A DNA stretch of 64,000 nucleotides from assembly GCF_014384745.1 (NCBI RefSeq), contig NZ_JACRSO010000003.1, positions 248,001 through 312,000 on the forward strand. The letters run 5' to 3'. Shown piece after piece: positions 1 to 8,240 of the stretch. Under the pieces are notes generated by a model, which was not told where the DNA came from, searched no databases, and saw nothing but the letters and a program-made list of their open reading frames with translations. Within the stretch, counting starts at the first letter, position 1. The number at the start of each line of letters is the position of its first letter. The position numbers and the translations under genes were made by a program. This DNA is from Luoshenia tenuis. Lineage in GTDB: Bacteria; Bacillota; Clostridia; Christensenellales; GCA-900066905.

Positions 1-1
1 G

Positions 2-163
2 CGGGCCCAGCCGGTGGAGCAGGTGACCCTCTCGGGTAACTTTTACCAGGTGCTAAGGGAGATCGTCAAGGTGGGGGACGACCTGTATTTTGACCTGCCG
101 GGGGGCAGTTGTTTTGGCAGCCCGACGGTATGGCTGGGCGAACTGAATGTGGCAGGCAAATGA
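2..163 (+). CDS. TldD/PmbA family metalloprotease-like protein, C-terminal end (partial)
   Basis: This is the last 53 codons of a gene that starts before the window; it ends at TGA 161-163. The readable tail has a serine-glycine-asparagine-phenylalanine block, then VGDDLYF, GSCFGSPTVW and a VAGK terminus. That order is typical of the C-terminus of TldD/PmbA proteins, which process peptides such as microcin precursors. The family call rests on this tail only, because the zinc-binding part lies outside the window. The gene is followed by an RNA-like transcription unit, not by another protein gene. Confidence 0.72.
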   Translation, partial: RAQPVEQVTLSGNFYQVLREIVKVGDDLYFDLPGGSCFGSPTVWLGELNVAGK

Positions 164-198
164 TTAAAAATGATAAATAAAAATATTTGAACAAATAC

Positions 199-227
199 TT
201 GACGGATTTTGATCGCAGTGCTAAGAT
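199..227 (+). promoter_or_regulatory. Sigma-A promoter of the candidate large RNA
   Basis: TTGACG at 199-204 and TAAGAT at 222-227 are separated by exactly 17 bases, which predicts a start near 234. No start codon with a convincing ribosome-binding site follows within the next 600 bases, so the promoter appears to serve an untranslated RNA. Confidence 0.6.
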
Positions 228-233
228 GAAGAT

Positions 234-812
234 GACAAAAGGGAAAGGAAATAAGAATAAGAAGCGGATGGTGTGTAAGAATCCGCAAATTCTTGAAAGG
301 GGGCGATTCCGTTGTACGAAGATCAGCAGTGGCAGCGTTTAGCTGGACGGAATCGTATTCCGGCCTGCTAAACGCAAAGCGAGCGTGAGCCCGGGCGGCC
401 TTAAAAAAGCTAGGGCGGGCAGCTCACAAAAGCGGGATAGGTAAACGCGGCTATCCTGCGGGCGGGAGGATTTGCAACCGCTTATAATAGGCCCAAAAGG
501 TAAAACCCAGGATGGCTTATATACCGGCAGCGTTAAAAAGAGTAAACAGACGGCCGTTAGGCTGGCGCCCCGGCAAGAGGGGCGAAGGAGAAAGGTAAGA
601 GCCGGTCATATCGTAAGAAAGGGCTGAGGGTAAAGCCTTAAAGGCTCCGCGAGAAACATCACAGGGAAAAGTGATGACAATCGCATACATCCAAAGTAGA
701 GGCGGCTTAGACGCTTTGAAAGCAGTAGAAGCGTAACAAGAGTCTTTGAATTGGAGGAAACAGTAAAAGTACAAAGCGCGGGGAGAGACGAATAAAGTCT
801 CTCCCCCTTTTA
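234..812 (+). ncRNA. Candidate large structured non-coding RNA (about 580 nt)
   Basis: A 700-base gap between tldD and deoB holds a promoter, purine-rich sequence with many complementary segments, and a strong intrinsic terminator. No reading frame in it looks coding. Stems readable by eye include 264-269 with 281-286, 305-312 with 347-354, 385-390 with 422-427, a nine-pair stem around GGGATAG/CTATCC near 435-460, and 657-662 with 671-676. A further nine-base complement (335-343 with 367-375) crosses the second stem, as in a pseudoknot. The length and ornate folding recall the large RNA classes ROOL, GOLLD and OLE. I cannot assign it to any of them from memory of their consensus. The hallmark strings of RNase P, tmRNA and SRP RNA are absent. 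Confidence 0.55.
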
Positions 813-815
813 TTT
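779..815 (+). terminator. Intrinsic terminator of the candidate large RNA
   Basis: A nine-base-pair perfect stem, GGGAGAGAC (781-789) with GTCTCTCCC (797-805), has a seven-base loop and is followed by CCTTTTATTTT. It closes the transcription unit that starts near 234 and separates it from deoB. Confidence 0.8.
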
Positions 816-870
816 TGGCGGCAGGGGGGATAGAATAAACGTAAGATGATGGACTGGAGGAAAACGCAAC

Positions 871-2043
871 ATGGCTAAACGCGTGTTTCTAATCGTTTTA
901 GATAGTTTGGGGATCGGCGCACTGCCGGACGCGGCGGAGTTTGGAGACACGGGGAGCAATACCCTGCGCGCAGTTGCCGGCGCACAGGGATTTTCGGCGC
1001 CCAACCTGCGGCAATTAGGGCTTTTTAATATTGAGGGCGCCCCGGAAGGGTTGAGCGCGCCTCAGCCCAGCGGAAATTTTGCCCGGATGGCCGAACGCTC
1101 CCGCGGCAAGGATACCACCACCGGGCATTGGGAGATCACCGGGGTGATCTCCCCCAAAGCCATGCCGACCTTCCCCCAGGGTTTTCCGCAGGAGGTGATC
1201 CGCGCATTTGAGCAGCGGACCGGCCGGGGCGTGCTGTGCAACCGCCCTTACTCCGGCACGCAAGTCATTGCCGACTATGGACAGGAGCATTTGGATACCG
1301 GCAAGCTGATCGTCTACACTTCGGCCGACAGCGTATTTCAGATCGCCGCGCACGAGAGCCTGGTTCCCCCGGAGGAGCTATACCGCTATTGCCGTATGGC
1401 CCGGGAGATTCTGCAGGGGCCTTACGCGGTGGGCCGCGTGATCGCCCGTCCCTTTACCGGACAGGCGCCGCACTTTACCCGTACGCCCCGCCGCCACGAT
1501 TTTTCGCTGCTGCCGCCTAAAGATACCCTGTTGGATTTGCTGTGCGCCGCCGGGCGGGAGGTGATCGCCGTGGGCAAGATCAAGGACATATTTGGCGGGC
1601 GCGGGGTGACGCGCGCGCTGCCCACTGCCGGGAATGCCGAGGGGATCGTCCGTACCTTGGAGCTGACGCGGGCGCCGTTTTACGGCCTTTGCTTTGTCAA
1701 CCTGGTGGACTTTGACATGCTTTATGGACACCGGAACGATGTGCAGGGCTACGCCAGGGCACTGGAGGCTTTTGACCAGGCGCTGCCCGCCATCATGGAA
1801 GGAATGGGGCAGGAGGATATCCTGATGATCACGGCGGACCATGGCTGCGACCCTTCGACGCCATCTACCGACCATTCCCGCGAATACACGCCGCTTTTGG
1901 CCTGGGGGCCGGCGCTCAAGGGCGGCGTGGACCTGGGCACGCGCGCCAGCTTTGCGGATATTGCCCAGACCGTGTTGCAGGCCCTGAACGTTAAGGGAGA
2001 TAGCCTTGCGGGTACGTCGTTTTTGGATGAGATGAAGCGTTAA
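871..2043 (+). CDS. deoB: Phosphopentomutase DeoB
   Basis: DeoB interconverts ribose or deoxyribose 1-phosphate and the 5-phosphate, linking nucleoside breakdown to pentose phosphate metabolism in the cytoplasm. The 390-residue product has the usual family length. The N-terminal metal site is visible as VLDSLGIGA with Asp11. The catalytic threonine region KDTTTGHWE lies at 80-88, the FDMLYGHRND segment falls in the last third, and a TADHGCDP metal site is near the C-terminus. A GGAGG ribosome-binding site sits 10 bases before the ATG. The gene stands alone, between the terminator of the upstream RNA and the MoaF-like gene, without the purine phosphorylase often found beside it. Confidence 0.96.
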   Translation: MAKRVFLIVLDSLGIGALPDAAEFGDTGSNTLRAVAGAQGFSAPNLRQLGLFNIEGAPEGLSAPQPSGNFARMAERSRGKDTTTGHWEITGVISPKAMPTFPQGFPQEVIRAFEQRTGRGVLCNRPYSGTQVIADYGQEHLDTGKLIVYTSADSVFQIAAHESLVPPEELYRYCRMAREILQGPYAVGRVIARPFTGQAPHFTRTPRRHDFSLLPPKDTLLDLLCAAGREVIAVGKIKDIFGGRGVTRALPTAGNAEGIVRTLELTRAPFYGLCFVNLVDFDMLYGHRNDVQGYARALEAFDQALPAIMEGMGQEDILMITADHGCDPSTPSTDHSREYTPLLAWGPALKGGVDLGTRASFADIAQTVLQALNVKGDSLAGTSFLDEMKR

Positions 2044-2122
2044 GCCGGTTTGCCTTGCGCAGAGGCGGCCGCCTCTGGTAAACTTGATATTAGCAAGCTA
2101 AATATTTATTGGGGGGATAGAG

Positions 2123-2941
2123 ATGGAAAGGATCGCACGGCGCTGGAAATCGCTCAGCCAGGAGGAGGTGCGGCGCATCAGAAATGCCTCTTCGGTGGAG
2201 CAGTACGCCACAGGTGGCCTGGCAGGCGGACAGTACATGCCGGCGTATACCGGCGCGCTGACGGGGAAAGCGGTAACGTTGAACTTTGAGGGACGGGAGG
2301 CCTTGCACTATAAGTTTGAGGATGCGCACGCTTTGGCCTGGCAAGATGGCGCGGGCGGGGAGGGGCGCGAGTTTTATCAAGCCCATGTAGGAGCGCAAAA
2401 CGTCTACTTTGTACACCACGCGGTGGAAGGGACGCTAGAAGGGCGCACGCTGGTGCTGGATTTTGACACGGGGCTGGTCACGCTGTGCGCGGCGAAGATT
2501 GGCAATGGATATGAGGCCCGGGAGGTCGGCCATACCTTCTATTTTGGACGAATCGCGGGGGTGGGCGATGGCAAAGCGCCCTTGCACGGCTTTACCCACG
2601 ATCTGGTAGGCAAGGCCATCCGCTGGACGTATCGGGAAAATGAGATGATGGTCAAACACGTTTACCTGACGCCGCAGTACTATGCCTATACCATGATCGG
2701 CGGGTTGAACGGGTGGACCAGCGCCACCCCGGCGGATTATGTAAAGATCCGCGAGAACCTCTATATCTTTACCTGGCTGGAGGAGCGCCAGGCGGGGATT
2801 GAGGGCATCTGCCTGATCGACCTTGAGGCCATGCACGATGTGGGCGGCTTTTTCGGCATCAACAGCGGCGATGCTTTTGAGTGCTATACCTTTGGCGCAA
2901 AGGGAGAGTGGAGCACGCCGCATACGGATTTTGAGGATTAA
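2123..2941 (+). CDS. MoaF-like calycin-fold protein
   Basis: The 272-residue protein resembles MoaF, a two-domain beta-barrel protein first linked to molybdenum cofactor genes. Recognisable segments are LNFEGREALHYKFEDAHALAW in the first barrel and HTFYFGRIAG, HDLVGKAIRWTYRENEMMVKHVYL and YYAYTMIGG in the second. The real biochemical role of this family is unclear, and no Mo-cofactor gene lies nearby, so involvement in molybdopterin synthesis should not be assumed. GGGGGGATAGAG precedes the ATG. The gene lies about 80 bases after deoB and ends in a strong terminator. It has no signal peptide or membrane segment. Confidence 0.7.
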   Translation: MERIARRWKSLSQEEVRRIRNASSVEQYATGGLAGGQYMPAYTGALTGKAVTLNFEGREALHYKFEDAHALAWQDGAGGEGREFYQAHVGAQNVYFVHHAVEGTLEGRTLVLDFDTGLVTLCAAKIGNGYEAREVGHTFYFGRIAGVGDGKAPLHGFTHDLVGKAIRWTYRENEMMVKHVYLTPQYYAYTMIGGLNGWTSATPADYVKIRENLYIFTWLEERQAGIEGICLIDLEAMHDVGGFFGINSGDAFECYTFGAKGEWSTPHTDFED

Positions 2942-2960
2942 TTAAAAGTTTATCATAAAG

Positions 2961-2999
2961 CAAATGCCCGGATCTTAGCATCCGGGCATTTGGTTTTTT
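2961..2999 (+). terminator. Intrinsic terminator after the MoaF-like gene
   Basis: CAAATGCCCGGA (2961-2972) pairs with TCCGGGCATTTG (2981-2992) around an eight-base loop and is followed by a T-run. Confidence 0.85.
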
Positions 3000-3005
3000 G
3001 TGGCG

Positions 3006-3530
3006 CTATTGCGCCTCATTCAGCGTAAACAGCCAGGAGCAGGCGCAGGTATCGTCGCAGGAGTCCGGATAGCAGCTGACGCACTGGCAGGTGATCCGCT
3101 CGTCGATCGTGCGGGCGAACCCTGCATATTCGATCAGCCCGACCGGCTTGCAGGGATGCAGCGCCATATTTTTGCGGGTGCGGGCGCTTTGTACCCGGCA
3201 TTCCAGCGTGCGATAAAGCAGGGTATTGCCCTGGATACGGATCTCATCCTGATTGATGTTGGCGTAAAAGCGTAAGGAAAGCGCGCGGGCCAGCCCCTCC
3301 AGTCCCGCGCGTTCGGGCAGGTTTAAAAACTGCTTGATCCGTCGCGCCTCGATAACCGTAAATCGCTCCCAAGCCTGCGCGTCGTGGACCATCGCCTCGT
3401 CCATGCCATATTTTTGCTCGATGGACTGGAACCAAACGCCGTCCATGGCCAGCCAGTTTTTGGAATAGAGCGTGATCAGGGAGATCAGCTCTTCCTTGGT
3501 CATTGCCTGCAAAGTTTCATTTTCTCGCAT
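3006..3530 (-). CDS. Cysteine-rich cytosolic protein of the DUF6125 type
   Basis: I chose the ATG at 3530 (174 residues) because AGGAG lies 10 bases upstream; an in-frame ATG at 3551 lacks a site. The N-terminal half is helical and rich in charged residues. The C-terminal third carries a striking cysteine cluster, CQCVSCYPDSCDD followed by CACSW, preceded by GFARTIDERITC. I recall this pattern from an uncharacterised clostridial family annotated DUF6125, whose function is unknown. The cysteines could bind a metal or iron-sulfur centre. The gene is divergent from the MarR/flavodoxin pair. The first 400 bases of both directions share no obvious partner gene. Confidence 0.6.
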   Translation of the reverse strand: MRENETLQAMTKEELISLITLYSKNWLAMDGVWFQSIEQKYGMDEAMVHDAQAWERFTVIEARRIKQFLNLPERAGLEGLARALSLRFYANINQDEIRIQGNTLLYRTLECRVQSARTRKNMALHPCKPVGLIEYAGFARTIDERITCQCVSCYPDSCDDTCACSWLFTLNEAQ

Positions 3531-3625
3531 ATTGGGGATACTCCTCGTCATTATTTATCGTAATTTGTGCTTCAGCGCTATTATAGCACATGTTGCGTCC
3601 CGCTTTTCCGGATATAAAAGCGGAT

Positions 3626-3671
3626 TTGACCTGGAAGAGCCCATATGCTATGATAATACGTAACCAGTTAC
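3626..3671 (+). promoter_or_regulatory. Promoter and candidate operator of the MarR/flavodoxin pair
   Basis: TTGACC (3626-3631) and TATGAT (3649-3654) have a 17-base spacer, so the transcript should start near 3661. The inverted repeat GTAAC-CA-GTTAC at 3660-3671 lies exactly on that start. A dyad there is a good place for MarR autorepression. Confidence 0.55.
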
Positions 3672-3687
3672 TATATGGGGAATGACG

Positions 3688-4149
3688 ATGAAACAGGAAA
3701 ACGAAAAGAAGTTCATCTTTGGCAGCTTGTTCGTGCTGGCCAACCGTCTGCAGCTGGCGGGCGATCAATTCGACCCCCAGGTGACGATGAAGCAGTGGTT
3801 TTTGGTGGCGATGGCCTCGCAGTTCCGTGAGCCGCCCACCTTAAGCGCGCTGGCGGAGCTGATGGGCTGCACCCGGCAGAATGTTAAAAAGTTGGCGGTG
3901 CTGTTGGAGAAAAAGGGGTTTTTGGAGCTGCGCCGGGATGGACGCGACGCCCGAGCCCTGCGCGTGGTGATGACACCGCACTGCTACACTTACTTTAAGG
4001 GGCGGGAGGCGGCGGAGGACGAACTGCTGGAAACGCTGTATGCGGGCATGAGCCAGGAGGAGATCGCTGCGCTGCACCAAGGGATGAAGCATCTGACGGA
4101 GAATCTCGAAAAGATAGAAGCGCGAATGGAGGAGGGCTTTAAAGCGTGA
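3688..4149 (+). CDS. MarR family transcriptional regulator
   Basis: The 153-residue protein has the MarR winged-helix layout: an N-terminal dimerisation helix (about 1-30), TLSALAELMGCTRQNVKKLAVLLEKKGFLEL as the helix-turn-helix, and a wing with RRDGRDARALRVVMT. The recognition helix carries TRQNVKK. The start at 3688 is preferred over the ATG at 3682 because GGGGA is then about six bases away. The stop codon overlaps the GTG start of the flavodoxin gene by four bases, so the two are almost certainly co-translated. The likely ligand is a redox or aromatic signal, but the sequence does not show which. A dyad at the transcription start suggests self-repression. Confidence 0.88.
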   Translation: MKQENEKKFIFGSLFVLANRLQLAGDQFDPQVTMKQWFLVAMASQFREPPTLSALAELMGCTRQNVKKLAVLLEKKGFLELRRDGRDARALRVVMTPHCYTYFKGREAAEDELLETLYAGMSQEEIAALHQGMKHLTENLEKIEARMEEGFKA

Positions 4150-4661
4150 AGACGTGCATTATTTATACGACCCGGCATGGCGCGGCCGCATATTGCGCCC
4201 GGCAGATCGCCCAGCAGCTATCCGGGGAGGTGCAGTTGCTGGATTTGGGCGAAGGGACGCCTGCCGCTTTGCCGGAGGCGGATCGGTACATCCTGGGCGG
4301 CTCTATTTACATGGGGATGGCGCAAAAGGCGCTCAAGGCGTTTTGCGGGAAATTTGCCGATGGGCTGCTCCAAAAGCCGCTGGGTCTCTACCTTTCCTGC
4401 ATGGGGGTAGAAGAGGAGATGGTGCGCAAACAGCTGCTGGACGCCTTTGGCACGCAGCTGCTGGATCATGCGCGGATCGCCGCGAATTTAGGCGGCGCGT
4501 TCGATTTTGACAAGCTGGGGCGGATGGAGCGCTTTATCGTCAAGCAGGTGGATAAGGCCATGCGCAAACAGGGCAAAGAGGGGCTGGGGCCCTTAAAGGG
4601 CCAGGTCAGCGCGATCGCGCCTGAAGCGATCGCCGATTTTTGCGTAAAAATGGAAGGGTGA
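4146..4661 (+). CDS. Flavodoxin-domain protein (HemG-like)
   Basis: This 171-residue protein begins MKTCIIYTTRHGAAAYCARQIAQQL, an FMN phosphate-binding loop of the flavodoxin/HemG type in which TRHG replaces the usual TxTGNT. A second flavin contact, GGSIYMGMAQKALKAF, follows at about 50-65. Menaquinone-dependent protoporphyrinogen oxidases and related flavodoxins share this layout, yet no heme gene is present here, so a general FMN electron-transfer role is safer. The GTG start overlaps the marR stop. The MarR protein is probably its regulator. Confidence 0.75.
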   Translation: MKTCIIYTTRHGAAAYCARQIAQQLSGEVQLLDLGEGTPAALPEADRYILGGSIYMGMAQKALKAFCGKFADGLLQKPLGLYLSCMGVEEEMVRKQLLDAFGTQLLDHARIAANLGGAFDFDKLGRMERFIVKQVDKAMRKQGKEGLGPLKGQVSAIAPEAIADFCVKMEG

Positions 4662-4677
4662 AGCGGCCTGGGGACCC

Positions 4678-4706
4678 TTTACAAAATTTCGGCAAGGCGC
4701 TATAAT
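4678..4706 (+). promoter_or_regulatory. Promoter of the ileS T-box leader
   Basis: TTTACA (4678-4683) and TATAAT (4701-4706) with a 17-base spacer start a leader of about 285 bases that ends in a T-box element and terminator. Confidence 0.7.
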
Positions 4707-4712
4707 AGATTG

Positions 4713-4998
4713 ACCATAAGGTAAACGCGGCGATGGAGACCGGCGTTTATCCTTCGTGCCAAGCGAGCCGGGGAGGGTGCGAGCCCGGCCACAGAGGGGT
4801 AGATGCGACATCACTCCGGAGCGGCCGGAGCCAACGCGCTTTTTGCGCAAGTAGTTCCGGACGGGGGCCTCCCGTGACAGAGGCGCCCGTATTGCGGTTT
4901 TGGCAATGCGGTTTTGAGGTGGGCGCTTTACAGGCGCCAAATTGGGTGGTACCGCGAATCAGTTTTCGTCCCATAGGGGATGGAAGCTGTTTTTTTAT
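4713..4998 (+). promoter_or_regulatory. T-box riboswitch leader controlling ileS
   Basis: The T-box core TGGGTGGTACCGCG is at 4943-4956. It is followed by a 13-base-pair terminator hairpin (4960-4972 with 4976-4989, three- to four-base loop) and a run of T. Uncharged tRNA-Ile would pair with the T-box bulge and block the terminator, so ileS is read when isoleucine is scarce. The long Stem I occupies roughly 4725-4830. An ATC triplet near 4808 is a candidate specifier codon, but I could not fold the stem with certainty. Confidence 0.93.
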
Positions 4999-5049
4999 GG
5001 GTCAAATGGATCATGATGAGGATTTTAGGATAGGAGGAAGCGCGAAGCG

Positions 5050-8000
5050 ATGTTGAAAAAAGTTTCGACAGACCTGAACTTTAATGCCCGCGAAGGCGAA
5101 GTGCTGGACTTTTGGAAGAAGAACGATATCTTCAAAAAGAGCATGAAGCTGCACGAGGGCGCACAGACCTTTACCTTTTACGATGGGCCGCCTACGGCCA
5201 ACGGCCGCCCGCATATCGGCCATATCATCACCCGGGTGATGAAGGATATCGTGCTGCGGTATAAGACCATGAAGGGGTACGATGTGCTGCGCAAGGCGGG
5301 CTGGGATACCCATGGCCTGCCGGTGGAGCTGGAAGTGGAAAAGCTGCTGGGCCTGGACGGCAAGCCGCAGATCGAGCAGTATGGCGTAGAGCCCTTTATT
5401 GAGGAGTGCAAAAAGAGCGTTTGGAAATATAAGTCCGAGTGGGAAAAGATGAGCGACCGGGTGGGCTACTGGGCCGATATGGAGGACCCGTACGTCACCT
5501 ACGATAACAACTATATCGAGTCGGAGTGGTGGTCGCTCAAGACCCTGTGGGACAAGGGGCTGCTCTATAAGGGCCACCGGGTGGTGCCCTACTGCCCCCG
5601 CTGCGGCACGGCGCTTTCCAGCCACGAGGTGGCCCAGGGCTATAAGGATGTGAAAGAGACCTCCGTCTTTGTCAAATTCAAGGTGGAAGGCGAGGAGAAT
5701 ACCTATATCCTGGCCTGGACGACCACGCCCTGGACGCTGCCCAGCAACGTGGCGCTGTGCGTCAACCCCCACGAGACCTATGTGAAAGTCAGCTTTGAGG
5801 GCGAGTTCCTCATCATGGCCCAGGCGCTGGTGCCCTCTGTGCTGGGGGATGGAGCCCAGGTGGTGGAAGTCTACGCCAAGGGCGAGGATCTCAAGGGCCT
5901 GCGCTATCAGCCGCTGTTCCCCTACGCCAAAGTGAAGGAGGGCTCCGCCTGGTTTGTGGTAGCGGACGACTACGTCACCTTGAGCGATGGCACGGGCGTG
6001 GTGCATACCGCCCCCGCCTTTGGTGAGGACGACGCCCGCGTGGGCCGGGATAATAACCTGCCCTTTGTACAGATGGTAGACGCACAGGGCAAGTTTGTGG
6101 AAGGCTGCGACGAGCTGACCGGGATGTTCGTCAAGGATGCGGACCCGGTCATCATCGAAAGGCTAAAGAGCGAGGGCAAGCTGTTCCGCGCCCTGGAGTT
6201 TGAGCACAGCTATCCCTTCTGCTGGCGGTGCGATACGCCGCTGCTGTACTACGCGCGCTCCAGCTGGTTTGTTAAGATGACGGCGGTGCGCGACCGGTTG
6301 ATGGAGATCAACCGCTCGGTCAACTGGATGCCGGAGAACATCAAAGAGGGCCGGATGGGGAACTTCCTGGAGAATGTGATCGACTGGGGCCTTTCCCGCG
6401 AGCGGTATTGGGGCACGCCGCTGCCCATCTGGGAGTGCGAGTGCGGCCATACCACGGCCATTGGCTCCATCGCGGAACTGCGGGAAAAGGCCGTGGAGGA
6501 CGTACCCGAGGATATCGAGCTGCACAAGCCCTATATCGACCGGGTGCACATCCGCTGCGAAAAGTGCGGCAAGCCCATGACCCGCGTGCCCGAGGTGATC
6601 GACTGCTGGTACGATTCGGGCTCTATGCCCTTTGCCCAGTGGCACTATCCCTTTGAAAACCAGGATAAATTTAAGGTGCGCTACCCTGCGGACTATATCA
6701 CCGAGGCGGTGGACCAGACCCGCGGCTGGTTCTACGTGCTGCTGGCCATCTCCACGGCGGTGTTTGACCACGAGGTGTTTAAAAACTGCATCGTGCTGGG
6801 CCACGTTAACGATAAAGACGGGCTCAAGATGTCCAAGCACAAGGGCAACGTGGTGGACCCCTGGACGGTGCTGGACAAACAGGGCGCCGACGCGGTGCGC
6901 TGGTACTTCTTTACTAACAGCGCCCCCTGGCTGCCCAGCCGCTTTTATGAGGAAGCGGTCAGTGAGGCGCAGCGCCGCTTTATGGGCACGCTGTGGAATA
7001 CCTACGCCTTCTTCGCCCTGTACGCGGGGATCGACCAGTTCGACCCCACTGGATTAAAACTTGCGGATTGCAAGCTGAATGTGATGGATCGCTGGATCCT
7101 CTCGCGCCTTTCCAGCCTGATTACGGCTGTGGATAAGGGGCTGGAGGGGTACCATATCACCGAGACCGCCCGCATGCTTGAGGGCTTTGTGGACGACCTT
7201 TCCAACTGGTATGTCCGCCGCTGCCGCGAGCGCTTCTGGGGCAAGGGCATGACGGAGGATAAGCAGGCCGCGTTTATGACGCTGTACACCGTGCTGGTGG
7301 AGTTTAGCAAGCTGGCCGCGCCCTATGTGCCTTTTATGGCCGAGAGCATGTACCAGAACCTGGTGCGCTCCTTTGATGAGCACGCGCCCGAGAGCGTGCA
7401 CCTGTGCGCCTTCCCCGAGGCCGTCTGCCCGGTGGACGCGCATTTGGAGCAGCAGATGCAGGAGGTGATGGAGCTGGTGGCGCTGGGCCGCTCGGCCCGT
7501 AACACCGCCGCCCTCAAGAACCGCCAGCCGCTATCGGCTATGTACGTGATGGCGCCCCAGAAGCTGGATGCAGAGTACGCGGCGCTGATGGCCGATGAGC
7601 TGAACGTGAAAAAGGTAGCGTTTGTATCCGACGCGCGGGAATTTACCACCTACACCTTTAAGCCGCAGCTGCGCACCGTGGGCCCCAAATACGGCAAGCT
7701 GGTGGGCGCCATCGGCAAGGCGCTGGGGCAGGTAGATGGCAATGTTGCGATGGAGGAATTGAACGCAGGTAAGGCGCTGGAGTTGGAAGTGAACGGGCAG
7801 AATGTATCCCTGGCGAAAGAGGATCTGCTGATCGCCACCGCCAACAAGCCCGGGTATGTGGCCCAGACCCAGGGGGATATCACTGTGGCGCTGGATACCA
7901 ACCTGACGGAGGATCTCATTGAGGAGGGCCTGGTGCGCGAGATGATCTCCAAGGCGCAGACCCAGCGGCGAGAGGCCGGCTTTGAGGTGACCGACCACAT

Positions 8001-8175
8001 CGCCCTGGATATCGCGGGCGATGAGAAGATCGACGCGGTGCTGGCCAAGTTTGGCGATCAGCTCGCAGCCGATGTACTGTGCGACGCGCTGCAGCAGGGC
8101 AAATCTCAGGGCGGCGTGACGCGGGAATGGAACATTAACGGCATCCCCGTGAAGATGACGGCAAAGGTGCTGTAA
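5050..8175 (+). CDS. ileS: Isoleucyl-tRNA synthetase
   Basis: IleRS charges tRNA-Ile. The 1041-residue enzyme shows the class I signatures: PHIGH at 54-58 in the GPPTANGRPHIGHI context, and KMSKH at 593-597. The editing domain lies between them (about 200-400), with TTPWTLPSNVALCVNP. The region around HIGH and the length match the eukaryote-like IleRS2 group, which is known to tolerate mupirocin better than IleRS1; resistance here is inference. A zinc-type CPRCG occurs near 191 and CECGH near 465. AGGAGG is 12 bases upstream of the ATG. Expression is controlled by the T-box leader, and a strong terminator follows. Confidence 0.97.
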   Translation: MLKKVSTDLNFNAREGEVLDFWKKNDIFKKSMKLHEGAQTFTFYDGPPTANGRPHIGHIITRVMKDIVLRYKTMKGYDVLRKAGWDTHGLPVELEVEKLLGLDGKPQIEQYGVEPFIEECKKSVWKYKSEWEKMSDRVGYWADMEDPYVTYDNNYIESEWWSLKTLWDKGLLYKGHRVVPYCPRCGTALSSHEVAQGYKDVKETSVFVKFKVEGEENTYILAWTTTPWTLPSNVALCVNPHETYVKVSFEGEFLIMAQALVPSVLGDGAQVVEVYAKGEDLKGLRYQPLFPYAKVKEGSAWFVVADDYVTLSDGTGVVHTAPAFGEDDARVGRDNNLPFVQMVDAQGKFVEGCDELTGMFVKDADPVIIERLKSEGKLFRALEFEHSYPFCWRCDTPLLYYARSSWFVKMTAVRDRLMEINRSVNWMPENIKEGRMGNFLENVIDWGLSRERYWGTPLPIWECECGHTTAIGSIAELREKAVEDVPEDIELHKPYIDRVHIRCEKCGKPMTRVPEVIDCWYDSGSMPFAQWHYPFENQDKFKVRYPADYITEAVDQTRGWFYVLLAISTAVFDHEVFKNCIVLGHVNDKDGLKMSKHKGNVVDPWTVLDKQGADAVRWYFFTNSAPWLPSRFYEEAVSEAQRRFMGTLWNTYAFFALYAGIDQFDPTGLKLADCKLNVMDRWILSRLSSLITAVDKGLEGYHITETARMLEGFVDDLSNWYVRRCRERFWGKGMTEDKQAAFMTLYTVLVEFSKLAAPYVPFMAESMYQNLVRSFDEHAPESVHLCAFPEAVCPVDAHLEQQMQEVMELVALGRSARNTAALKNRQPLSAMYVMAPQKLDAEYAALMADELNVKKVAFVSDAREFTTYTFKPQLRTVGPKYGKLVGAIGKALGQVDGNVAMEELNAGKALELEVNGQNVSLAKEDLLIATANKPGYVAQTQGDITVALDTNLTEDLIEEGLVREMISKAQTQRREAGFEVTDHIALDIAGDEKIDAVLAKFGDQLAADVLCDALQQGKSQGGVTREWNINGIPVKMTAKVL

Positions 8176-8189
8176 ATAGCAGTGACAAG

Positions 8190-8227
8190 GCAAAACCCCC
8201 TGCGCGATTTTGGGCAGGGGGTTTTGC
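8190..8227 (+). terminator. Intrinsic terminator of ileS
   Basis: GCAAAACCCCCTG pairs with CAGGGGGTTTTGC around a 12-base loop. The symmetric arms mean it could also serve the convergent small gene on the minus strand. Confidence 0.8.
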
Positions 8228-8240
8228 CGTCGTATGGGCT

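Noticed and set aside
517..774. An 85-codon minus-strand frame inside the candidate RNA
   Set aside because: No ribosome-binding site, composition unlike the neighbours, and it lies opposite the structured segments.
234..812. RNase P, tmRNA or SRP RNA as the identity of the large RNA
   Set aside because: The invariant strings of those RNAs (for example GAGGAAAGTCC, the tmRNA ends with CCA, the SRP GGAAGGAAG loop) are not present.
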